The translations under genes were made by a program, and so were the position numbers. Positions 29,251-36,542 of a stretch of 64,000 nt of DNA are shown here, piece after piece. The first letter of the stretch is position 1. Every line of letters starts with the position of its first letter. Origin of the DNA: Flavobacterium microcysteis (lineage in GTDB: Bacteria; Bacteroidota; Bacteroidia; Flavobacteriales; Flavobacteriaceae); contig NZ_VFJE01000056.1 of assembly GCF_006385255.1 (NCBI RefSeq), forward strand, positions 1 to 64,000, given 5' to 3'. The notes beneath the pieces were generated by a model that was not told where the DNA came from, did no database searches, and saw nothing but the letters and a program-made list of their open reading frames with translations.

Positions 29251-30114
29251 ATGTCTTTCAAGCCTGCATTTTCTATTGTGAATATAACTGCCATTATTTC
29301 CATTTTGACGGCGGCTGCACTTGCAGTGGAATTGTATAGCATAAAAACTGAAAAAGAGGACATGACTCATAATGTTGAGTTAGATCGGAAATTGCATAAC
29401 AATGAGATTAGCGAGATATTAGTTCGTTATGATGCTGCACTTCAGCAAAATATGCAATTGAAAAAAGAATTGGAAGAGCTAAAAAATAAGACAGTTCAGA
29501 CAGATGATTCCGTTAGGTCTAACCTGAACATGCTTAAAGAAAATATTTCGGTACTTACAAAAGAAAAATATACCAAAAGCTCACAGTTAGAGACACTCAA
29601 TAATATTCTCAGATTAAAACAACAAGATTTTGAGAATAATAAAAAAGAAATTGAAAAACTGTACGCAAAAATCAACCAATTAGAATCTGAGATTCTGGCA
29701 AGTTCAGAAGTAAAAGTAGAAAAGAAAAAACTCAGAGCTTCTAATGTAAGCGCTATTGGAGCCAGAACAGTATCTGAAAAAGTACTCGAAACCAAAAAAA
29801 CAAAAAACACGGAGCAGATAAAAGTTTGCTTCACTCTTGAAGACAATATGTGGATTGAAAGAGGAATCAAAGAAATATTTATTCAGATTATTAATCCCAA
29901 AGCCAATATCGTAAGCAAAAACAAATCTTCAATAGAGATTAAAAATCAGACACTTTTTTACAGCGCTAAAACTAGTGTCGATTATGATAAAGGTGATGTT
30001 GATGTTTGTGTTTTTGTTGATGCAAACAAGCAACATCTCATAAAAGGAAACTATACTGTCAACATATTTTCCGGTGCTCATTTGATTGGAAATACCAGTC
30101 TTCTTCTTCTTTAA
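29251..30114 (+). CDS. membrane-anchored coiled-coil protein of unknown function
   Basis: 287 aa. One N-terminal membrane helix (about 7-28, IVNITAIISILTAAALAVEL) is followed by a long coiled coil (about 30-155, rich in E, K, L heptads), a basic linker and a compact C-terminal domain (about 185-287: KVCFTLEDNMWIERG, IFIQIINPKANIV). The C-terminal domain looks beta-rich and has a conserved VCFTL start, but I do not recognise a family. Proteins of this build in Flavobacteria are sometimes labelled as chromosome-partition-like without evidence. It stands alone, 64 bases ahead of glyS. Confidence 0.7.
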   Translation: MSFKPAFSIVNITAIISILTAAALAVELYSIKTEKEDMTHNVELDRKLHNNEISEILVRYDAALQQNMQLKKELEELKNKTVQTDDSVRSNLNMLKENISVLTKEKYTKSSQLETLNNILRLKQQDFENNKKEIEKLYAKINQLESEILASSEVKVEKKKLRASNVSAIGARTVSEKVLETKKTKNTEQIKVCFTLEDNMWIERGIKEIFIQIINPKANIVSKNKSSIEIKNQTLFYSAKTSVDYDKGDVDVCVFVDANKQHLIKGNYTVNIFSGAHLIGNTSLLLL

Positions 30115-30165
30115 ACTTTCTGGTTTAAAAAAATAGCATTTCCCCCGATTTTCATTCTCTTTTTA

Positions 30166-30173
30166 TATTTTTG
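30166..30173 (+). promoter_or_regulatory. -7 promoter element close to the glyS start
   Basis: TATTTTTG matches the -7 consensus exactly. The ATG of glyS is only four bases further on, so the transcript would have almost no leader. I see no good -33 element. Confidence 0.45.
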
Positions 30174-30177
30174 CACT

Positions 30178-31719
30178 ATGGCAAAACAAGACGATTTATT
30201 TAAAAATATAGTTTCGCACGCAAAAGAATACGGATATATTTTTCCGTCAAGCGAAATTTACGATGGATTGAGTGCAGTTTATGATTATGCACAAAACGGT
30301 GTTGAACTGAAGAAAAATATCCGCGAATATTGGTGGAAAGCAATGGTGCAGATGCACGAAAACATTGTGGGAATCGATGCGGCTATTTTGATGCATCCAA
30401 CAACTTGGAAAGCTTCAGGACACGTAGATGCATTTAACGATCCATTAATCGATAACAAAGATTCTAAAAAAAGATACCGTGCTGATGTTTTGATTGAAGA
30501 TTATGCTGAAAAGATAAATCAGAAGGCACAAAAAGAAATAGAAAAAGCCAGAGCCCGCTTTGGCGAAGCTTTTAACGAACAAGAATTTGTAACTACTAAT
30601 GCCAGAGTTGTAGAATATTTGGCAAAAAAGAAAGAAATTCTTGAGCGTATGGCACGTTCGCTTGAAACAGAAAATCTTGCAGATGTAAAGGCTCTGATAG
30701 AAGAGCTGGAAATCGCTGATCCTGAAACAGGTTCTAAAAACTGGACAGATGTTAAACAGTTTAACCTGATGTTTGGCACAAAGCTAGGTGCTTCGGCAGA
30801 AAGCGCAATGGACTTATACCTGCGTCCGGAAACAGCACAAGGAATTTTTGTGAACTTTCTAAACGTGCAAAAATCGGGAAGAATGAAAGTGCCTTTCGGG
30901 ATTGCGCAGACAGGGAAAGCGTTCAGAAACGAAATTGTTGCTAGACAGTTTATTTTCAGAATGAGAGAATTCGAACAGATGGAAATGCAGTTTTTTGTAA
31001 AGCCGGGTGAAGAAATGCAGTGGTACAAATACTGGAAGACTACTCGTTTGAATTGGCACCTGTCTCTTGGTCTTGGTAAGGAAAATTACCGATTCCATGA
31101 CCACGAAAAACTGGCACATTATGCTAATGCTGCAGCTGATATCGAATTTAATTTCCCATTCGGCTTTAAAGAACTGGAAGGAATCCACTCAAGGACAGAC
31201 TTTGATTTAAAAGCGCATGAAAAACATTCTGGAAGAAAACTACAATATTTTGATCCGGAAACCAATCAAAATTATGTTCCTTATGTGGTTGAAACCTCTG
31301 TTGGTCTCGATAGGATGTTTTTGGCTGTCTTCTCTAATTCGTTAAAAGAAGAAACTTTGGAAGACGGATCAGTAAGAACCGTGTTGAGATTGCCAGCAGT
31401 TTTGGCTCCTACAAAAGCAGCAGTATTGCCTTTAATTAAAAGAGATGGACTTCCGGAATTGGCACAAGAAATTATTGAAGACCTGAAATGGGATTTCAAT
31501 GTTGCCTATGATGAAAAAGATGCTGTTGGAAGACGCTATAGAAGACAAGACGCACTAGGAACACCATTCTGTATTACGGTAGACCATCAGTCACTTGAAG
31601 ATAAGACTGTAACTATTCGTCATAGGGATTCTATGAAACAAGATCGAGTAAAAGTTTCTGAATTAAAAGATATTATCAATCAGGAAGTATCAATGAGAAC
31701 CTGGCTTCAGAAAATATAA
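30178..31719 (+). CDS. glyS: glycyl-tRNA synthetase (single-chain class II type)
   Basis: 513 aa. The alpha2-type enzyme of eukaryotes, archaea, Gram-positives and Bacteroidetes, not the split GlyQ/GlyS type. Class II motif 2 is in AFRNEIVARQFIFRMREFEQ, motif 3 ends in GLDRMF near residue 375, and RPETAQGIFVNF near 220 is the glycine-site signature. The C-terminal anticodon-binding domain starts near 405 (LAPTKAAVLPLIKRDG). It charges tRNA-Gly in the cytoplasm. A terminator follows, so it is probably a single-gene transcript. Confidence 0.95.
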   Translation: MAKQDDLFKNIVSHAKEYGYIFPSSEIYDGLSAVYDYAQNGVELKKNIREYWWKAMVQMHENIVGIDAAILMHPTTWKASGHVDAFNDPLIDNKDSKKRYRADVLIEDYAEKINQKAQKEIEKARARFGEAFNEQEFVTTNARVVEYLAKKKEILERMARSLETENLADVKALIEELEIADPETGSKNWTDVKQFNLMFGTKLGASAESAMDLYLRPETAQGIFVNFLNVQKSGRMKVPFGIAQTGKAFRNEIVARQFIFRMREFEQMEMQFFVKPGEEMQWYKYWKTTRLNWHLSLGLGKENYRFHDHEKLAHYANAAADIEFNFPFGFKELEGIHSRTDFDLKAHEKHSGRKLQYFDPETNQNYVPYVVETSVGLDRMFLAVFSNSLKEETLEDGSVRTVLRLPAVLAPTKAAVLPLIKRDGLPELAQEIIEDLKWDFNVAYDEKDAVGRRYRRQDALGTPFCITVDHQSLEDKTVTIRHRDSMKQDRVKVSELKDIINQEVSMRTWLQKI

Positions 31720-31740
31720 AAATACGGATATCAAATTCAT

Positions 31741-31771
31741 AAAAAGGCACTCTAAATGAGTGCCTTTTTTA
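31741..31771 (+). terminator. glyS terminator
   Basis: AAGGCACTC and GAGTGCCTT pair around TAAAT and are followed by T residues, 20 bases after the stop. Confidence 0.85.
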
Positions 31772-31804
31772 TTTAGTAAAAATTTTATTTTAAAATGATT
31801 TTTC

Positions 31805-31836
31805 TTGTTATAGAAATGTGAAAAAAAGTATATTTG
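31805..31836 (+). promoter_or_regulatory. predicted promoter of the 31.9-kb lipoprotein gene
   Basis: TTG at 31805-31807 and TATATTTG at 31829-31836 are 21 bases apart; the start codon lies 31 bases after the -7 box. Confidence 0.65.
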
Positions 31837-31867
31837 TTTTCAACTAACTCAAACTATTTAATGATTT

Positions 31868-32605
31868 ATGAAAAAGAAATTAATTTTAGCTTCTTTATTA
31901 TTTGCTGTTTTTGCATCTAGCTGTTCTGATTCTTCATCGGATGAATTTGATAATGGAAATGCTGGTGCTGCCCAAAAATATCTTAAGACAGTTACTATAA
32001 CCCCAACAGATGGTTCCGATAGTCCAAGCAATTTTACAGTAAATTATGATTCGTCTGGAAGGGTTTCAAATGTTACGGATGGAGTGCAATCAAATTTTTT
32101 CGTTTATCAGAATAATAATCTGGCAAATGTTACCGGTGAAGGAGAGCCTTTCATGATTAGCGAATTGTACCAGGCTCCATACGAAGCCTATGAAATAGGA
32201 GAAGTTTTAAATTATGATTCAAAAGGGAATCCTACAGATATAAGACTTTTTCAAGAAAATGAGTATGGTGACATCGAAGAGTTTACAGCAAAAGTAACAT
32301 ATGACACAGCACCAAATACTTTCTTTTATACGTTAAAGGCTGCCGGGATTATTGATGTTTTGGATAATGTGGAACTAAATCTAAATATGCAAAGCTTGCC
32401 TCGAGAAATCATTAAAGCAAAATTATTATTGCCGGTTAACAACCCTACAAAGGTGGTTATTAAAAATGCATCCGGATCTGTTGTGAGCACGACACAGACA
32501 GATTATGTTTATACTTCTGACAAATATCCAACATCGGCAACGATTACGGAAACTTCTGAAGAAGGTGTGTCAATTTTAGCTGTAGCCTATACATACAAGC
32601 AGTAA
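31868..32605 (+). CDS. lipoprotein of unknown function
   Basis: 245 aa. A typical lipoprotein signal (MKKKLILASLLFAVFASSC) with the acylated cysteine at residue 19, followed by SDSSSDEFD, an acidic stretch that fits the Bacteroidetes surface-export type of signal after the cysteine. The remainder is beta-rich (LKTVTITPTDG, VSNVTDGVQSNFFVYQNNN, ATITETSEEG), similar to RHS-like or DUF4595-like sugar-binding beta repeats seen in the phylum, but I cannot assign a family. It is flanked by its own promoter and terminator. Confidence 0.72.
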   Translation: MKKKLILASLLFAVFASSCSDSSSDEFDNGNAGAAQKYLKTVTITPTDGSDSPSNFTVNYDSSGRVSNVTDGVQSNFFVYQNNNLANVTGEGEPFMISELYQAPYEAYEIGEVLNYDSKGNPTDIRLFQENEYGDIEEFTAKVTYDTAPNTFFYTLKAAGIIDVLDNVELNLNMQSLPREIIKAKLLLPVNNPTKVVIKNASGSVVSTTQTDYVYTSDKYPTSATITETSEEGVSILAVAYTYKQ

Positions 32606-32619
32606 AATTCTTTCAAATA

Positions 32620-32660
32620 AACAAAAAGGCTTTTTTAGAAATGAAAAAGCCTTTTTTATT
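32620..32660 (+). terminator. terminator of the 31.9-kb lipoprotein gene
   Basis: AAAAAGGCTTTTTT and GAAAAAGCCTTTTTT form a stem with a short A-rich loop and a T tail, 20 bases after the stop. Confidence 0.8.
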
Positions 32661-33014
32661 TCCGTTTTTTTATTTTACATAATAATTTTGTTTTTGGAGA
32701 AAAGTGCTTAAATCCGGGTAAATTTGGGTTTTTTGAGTGTCTTTTTCTTTTTATATCAACAAAAATTAAGAATGTATTAACAACAATCCTATTTTTGCAC
32801 CAAATAAATTAAATTAGTTGAGTGTTTTGTGTCATAAAATGATGAAAATGATTCCTTTATAAGGAGAAATGCCGATTAAAATAGTTAAGATAGCCCCAAA
32901 AACTACTATTCCCGCAAGTCTAAAAATTTATTTACGGACTTAATCACGATGCTCTGACAAAATAAGCAGCTATTATGCTGCTTTTCCAAAAACAAATTTT
33001 GTTACTAGCTATTG
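32661..33014 (+). other. long leader region before the LytTR regulator
   Basis: About 350 bases without a gene. A -7 box TATTTTTG at 32790-32797 would give a leader of about 210 nt. Within it, AGCCCCAAA at 32891-32899 resembles the C-rich core of the small RNAs near 52.5 and 53.1 kb. A hairpin AAGCAGC/GCTGCTT (32964-32983), followed by TT, stands 32 bases before the ATG and could act as an attenuator or simply be a weak terminator. Confidence 0.45.
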
Positions 33015-33824
33015 ATGAGTTATTCGTACGTTATCATTAACGATAATCAAGAGAATGTTTTGAATATCCAGAGCCTGGCTGATGGATTTCAAAACTTTCG
33101 TTTGGCTGCAACTGCGAACAACTACGGTGATGGTTTAAATTGTATTTTAGAACACCAGCCTCAGCTGGTTTTTTTGGAAATAGATCCAAAAGACAAAGCA
33201 AGTAAACTTTCACTTTCGCTTATCAATGAGCTGTATCGCTATCTCAAGGAAATACCAAAAATAGTAGTAACTGCAAAAAATGGTAATCTGGCACTTGAAG
33301 CCATCAAACATGAAGTTTTTGATTATCTGATAGCCCCGTTTGAGTTGAATGAATTCAGGAAGACAATACTGAAGTTTGAAAAATCAGCATCATCGACTGT
33401 TGTCACTACTCCTCGAGAGCCAGAACAAAAGCCGTTTTTTGTAGATAATGACCATTCGGTTAAAAAAGATCCGGAACAGCTCACAATCTGTATAAAGTCG
33501 TATGGTGATTATCGCTTTATAGACGCAAAAGACATCCAATATTTCCAGGCCGATAATAACTCTACAGACATCCATCTCAATAATGGAGAAATGATTACTG
33601 CATTCAAGACCTTAAAGCATTTTGAAAATGTCTTGCCATCACAGTTTTACAGGATTCATAATAGTTATATTGTCAATATCAATTACATATCAAGAATCCA
33701 CACCGGAAATGCAGTCTGCTATATTAAAAATACTACCACAAAACTGCCATTCTCTAAATCCTACAAAGGCAATGTTGACCAGATTATTGCCGTAATCTCC
33801 AGTTCTGGCTATTTAGAAATCTAA
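33015..33824 (+). CDS. LytTR-family response regulator with degenerate receiver
   Basis: I use the ATG at 33015 (a TTG one codon earlier is in frame), giving 269 aa. The N-terminal part (about 4-120) folds like a receiver: INDNQENVL in place of the acidic pair, LVFLEIDPKD in place of the phospho-site, and FDYLIAPF at the end of strand five. The expected phospho-acceptor aspartate is E55, and the conserved lysine before the last P-F is alanine, so normal phosphorylation is unlikely. After a linker (120-155) comes a LytTR DNA-binding domain (IKSYGDYRFIDAKDIQYFQA, FYRIHNSYIVNINYISRI). No histidine kinase of the LytS type is adjacent. It lies just upstream of the kinase array, but shares no family with the regulators there. 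Confidence 0.85.
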   Translation: MSYSYVIINDNQENVLNIQSLADGFQNFRLAATANNYGDGLNCILEHQPQLVFLEIDPKDKASKLSLSLINELYRYLKEIPKIVVTAKNGNLALEAIKHEVFDYLIAPFELNEFRKTILKFEKSASSTVVTTPREPEQKPFFVDNDHSVKKDPEQLTICIKSYGDYRFIDAKDIQYFQADNNSTDIHLNNGEMITAFKTLKHFENVLPSQFYRIHNSYIVNINYISRIHTGNAVCYIKNTTTKLPFSKSYKGNVDQIIAVISSSGYLEI

Positions 33825-34122
33825 TAAGACCAACTGAAAAGTTTTTCTATTTCCACTATTTTTTGATTTCCAAATCCCTCTATTTATATGGGATTAGAGC
33901 TGTTTTGTCTTGTTTTTTTGTCTCAAAAATCAAAAAACCTCCAAAAACCATTCATTCACTATCAAAATAGTATCATCCACTAACGAATGGCTTCATTCCA
34001 CAAGACAGGCCTGTAAATACTACAATAACTCTCAGGTGCACAGTACTTTTACATCGTGAAAATCAAACATCACAGACCCTAATTTCAAGAACAAATCTTA
34101 CACATAATTCATTAAACCACAA
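33825..34122. other. intergenic region before the small exported protein
   Basis: Nearly 300 bases without a gene. TACTTTTA at 34044-34051 is a -7-like box for the next gene, and a perfect palindrome ACAGGCCTGT lies at 34005-34014 in the -33/-40 zone. This resembles in layout, not in sequence, the palindrome-plus-box arrangement at 52-53 kb. Confidence 0.4.
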
Positions 34123-34410
34123 ATGAAAAACATCATGAAAAAAGCTATTTTAACATTCGGACTATTTTCTTTAGTTGTATTGACTTCTTTTACTACAACT
34201 GAAATTAAAACACAGAATATGGTTGCTGAAACTGGAGATACAGGAGGAGATTCGAGTACTAAAAAAGATATGGGAGGACAATCAACTAATCCTACTAGTA
34301 ATAAAAAGATTGATAATCCAGTAACAAATACAAGTAGATTGAATTCTAAAACAGAATATTCAAATAATTCATCTTTTAGTTTTGAAACTAGAAAGAAATC
34401 AGATATCTAA
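34123..34410 (+). CDS. small exported protein, low complexity
   Basis: 95 aa. Signal peptide about 1-24 (KKAILTFGLFSLVVLTSFTTT), alternative start at a second ATG four codons in. The mature part is rich in S, T, N, G and K (GDTGGDSSTKKDMGGQSTN) and probably disordered. I recognise no family. A terminator follows, and the kinase array starts 95 bases downstream. Its position directly before an array of periplasmic sensor domains makes a role as ligand or modulator possible, but nothing in the sequence proves it. Confidence 0.6.
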   Translation: MKNIMKKAILTFGLFSLVVLTSFTTTEIKTQNMVAETGDTGGDSSTKKDMGGQSTNPTSNKKIDNPVTNTSRLNSKTEYSNNSSFSFETRKKSDI

Positions 34411-34431
34411 TAAATTTAGAAATACGAACTT

Positions 34432-34466
34432 AAAGGCTGGCAATTATTTGTCAGCCTTTTTTTATG
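34432..34466 (+). terminator. terminator of the small exported protein gene
   Basis: AAGGCTGGCA and TGTCAGCCTT (one mismatch) pair around a short AT loop and are followed by seven T. Confidence 0.8.
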
Positions 34467-34479
34467 TTTCTGCTTTTCC

Positions 34480-34487
34480 TATTTTTG
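34480..34487 (+). promoter_or_regulatory. -7 element ahead of the kinase array
   Basis: TATTTTTG fits the consensus exactly and lies 18 bases before the TTG start of the first kinase paralogue. I find no clear -33 element, which would leave room for an activator. No similar element is apparent at the array junctions I read up to 48.7 kb, so the genes are probably one long transcript. Confidence 0.5.
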
Positions 34488-34505
34488 GGTATAAAACTTT
34501 AAAAT

Positions 34506-36521
34506 TTGAAAACAGCTATCTGCACTATCCTTTTTAGTTGCCTATTTTTCTTCACAGGCTGTATAAACAAAAAATTAGATTATTCTGAAAAAACAGTCCA
34601 AGATAGCCTTCGTCTATTTTTGGATCTAGCGAATCGAGATTCTTTGCCGCCACAGGTAAGGCTCAATTACAATAAAAAAGCATTCGGAATAATTAAAAAC
34701 CAAGAAAATGATTCCATGCATAGGGTCTATCTTTTTAGGGTAGCGAATAGATATTTTAATCTCAATAATCTGGATGAATATGGAAAAACCACTAAAATTA
34801 TCATTAAGGAATCCGAAAGCAAAAACGATACTCTTGCTTTAGCAAAAGCCTATGATTATTTAGGGGATTATTATAAAAATCCTGAGAAAATAGATAGTGC
34901 TTTTATTTGTTTTTGGAAAGCAGAAAGATTGTACCGAAAATTAAATAATCAACCTAAAGCGGGTTATATCTTCGGGAAAATTGCAAGTATATACAGCTAT
35001 ATTGGGGACGATACAAATACAGAATTATATTCTTTTAAAGCATTAAAAGCTCTAAATGGTTCTGATGACCAAAATAGTATTTTCGAATCCTATATTGAAT
35101 TAGGCCGTGTTTCTGCTAACAGGCAAGAAAATCAAAAAGCATTAGAATATTATGATAAAGCATTGGAAGTTGCAAACAAAAATGAGATACCATCAGTCTT
35201 TCATCCCAAGATAACCGTATTTAATAATATTGGGGTGGTATATCAAAATTTGAATGATTACGAAAAAGCAAAAGAATATTTCAAAAAAGGTTTAGAAGAA
35301 AAAAAATTATTTATAGATAAACCTCGTGCTTATGCTATTCTTTTGGGTAATTTGGCCATATCAGAATCTAATCTAAAAAATTATTCTAATCTTCCTGATT
35401 TATACTATTCATCATTAAGGATAAAAGATAGTCTAAAAGATTTTGAAGGGATTATTACTAGTAAAAGAAATCTTTCCTACTATTTTTTAGATATGAAAAA
35501 TGGGCCAAAGGCTCAAAAATATGCGCATGAAGCATTTTTGCTTGCTAAAAAAATGAGACGGAGTAGAGATATATTGTTTTCTTTTTGGCAGTTGGCAAAG
35601 ATTGAACCTGAGAAAGCATCATTTTATAAACTAGAATATATAAAACTAAAAGATAGCCTTCGCTACGAAGAAAGAAAAATACAAGATAAATTTGCCAGGA
35701 TCCGATATGAAACAGATGAAGTTATACTTCAGAAAAACAAGGCCGTGATCCAAAAATGGACAGTATTTTGGATTGCTGTTTCGATTTTGCTATCTGGACT
35801 GGTTTTTTATGCTTTTCGTATTCGCCAGTCCAGGCAGAGAGCGTTTTTTCTGTTAATATCAAGACAGAAGGCTGATGAGGAAATCTACCAACTGATATCG
35901 GAACGACATCAAAAATTTGAAGAAGGTCGCGAAAAAGAAAAGAGACGAATTGCAAGAGAGCTGCATGATGGGGTTTTGAACAGACTTTCCAGCATACGTG
36001 CCAGTTTGCTTGTCCTGGAGAACAAAACCGATTCGGAAACAGTCAAGCACTGCATCAGCCAAGTGGCTGAGATACAGAATATAGAAAAGGAAGTCAGGGA
36101 TATTGCACATGGTTTGGGCCGTGATTTATTTTCTACAAAAAGGGACTATCCTGAGTTTCTGGCATCAGTACTAGAAGATGCAGCAAACAAGACTTCATTA
36201 AAAATAGATTTTGAAATTGACAAGGCAATAGACTGGAATGCTCTTGATAGTCGGAAAAAGTTAGGTATCTATCAGATTCTTCAAGAATGCCTGCAAGCCA
36301 TAAGCAAACAAGAAACAGGAACAGATGTGACAGTGCGTTTGTATAAAAACAATTCACTTTTAGTAATGGAAATCGATGGCAATATAATCAATCCCAAAAA
36401 CAGTGAAAAAGAACAGACTCTTAAGGATATAGGCCTAATGGCAAAAAGAATGGACGCTAATTTAAGAATAAGCCATATTTTAGAGGATAGAACATTAATA
36501 AGAATGGCATTGCCGTTGTAA
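34506..36521 (+). CDS. kinase paralogue 1: lipobox-TPR-TM-HisKA_3, ATPase region degenerate
   Basis: 671 aa from a TTG start; this start alone keeps the signal sequence with lipobox FFTGC (C19). Residues about 90-400 are TPR-like helical repeats, including ALEYYDKALEVANKNEI and AKEYFKKGLEE. One membrane helix lies at about 416-438 (WTVFWIAVSILLSGLVFY). The cytoplasmic HisKA_3 motif RELHDGVLNRL has the phospho-acceptor H487. The C-terminal region aligns with an ATPase domain, but the N-box reads QECLQAISK (no Asn), the G1 box is MEIDGNIINP and the G2 glycines are missing, so ATP binding is unlikely. It ends in MALPL, slightly shorter than copies 2-6. The next copy starts 21 bases on. Confidence 0.85.
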   Translation: MKTAICTILFSCLFFFTGCINKKLDYSEKTVQDSLRLFLDLANRDSLPPQVRLNYNKKAFGIIKNQENDSMHRVYLFRVANRYFNLNNLDEYGKTTKIIIKESESKNDTLALAKAYDYLGDYYKNPEKIDSAFICFWKAERLYRKLNNQPKAGYIFGKIASIYSYIGDDTNTELYSFKALKALNGSDDQNSIFESYIELGRVSANRQENQKALEYYDKALEVANKNEIPSVFHPKITVFNNIGVVYQNLNDYEKAKEYFKKGLEEKKLFIDKPRAYAILLGNLAISESNLKNYSNLPDLYYSSLRIKDSLKDFEGIITSKRNLSYYFLDMKNGPKAQKYAHEAFLLAKKMRRSRDILFSFWQLAKIEPEKASFYKLEYIKLKDSLRYEERKIQDKFARIRYETDEVILQKNKAVIQKWTVFWIAVSILLSGLVFYAFRIRQSRQRAFFLLISRQKADEEIYQLISERHQKFEEGREKEKRRIARELHDGVLNRLSSIRASLLVLENKTDSETVKHCISQVAEIQNIEKEVRDIAHGLGRDLFSTKRDYPEFLASVLEDAANKTSLKIDFEIDKAIDWNALDSRKKLGIYQILQECLQAISKQETGTDVTVRLYKNNSLLVMEIDGNIINPKNSEKEQTLKDIGLMAKRMDANLRISHILEDRTLIRMALPL

Positions 36522-36542
36522 ACAAATCAAAACTTTTAGTCC

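Noticed and set aside
32080..32610. Possible RHS or toxin-type repeat protein in the 31.9-kb lipoprotein
   Set aside because: Only a few YD-like beta repeats can be suspected, no toxin domain or immunity gene follows, and the protein is too short.
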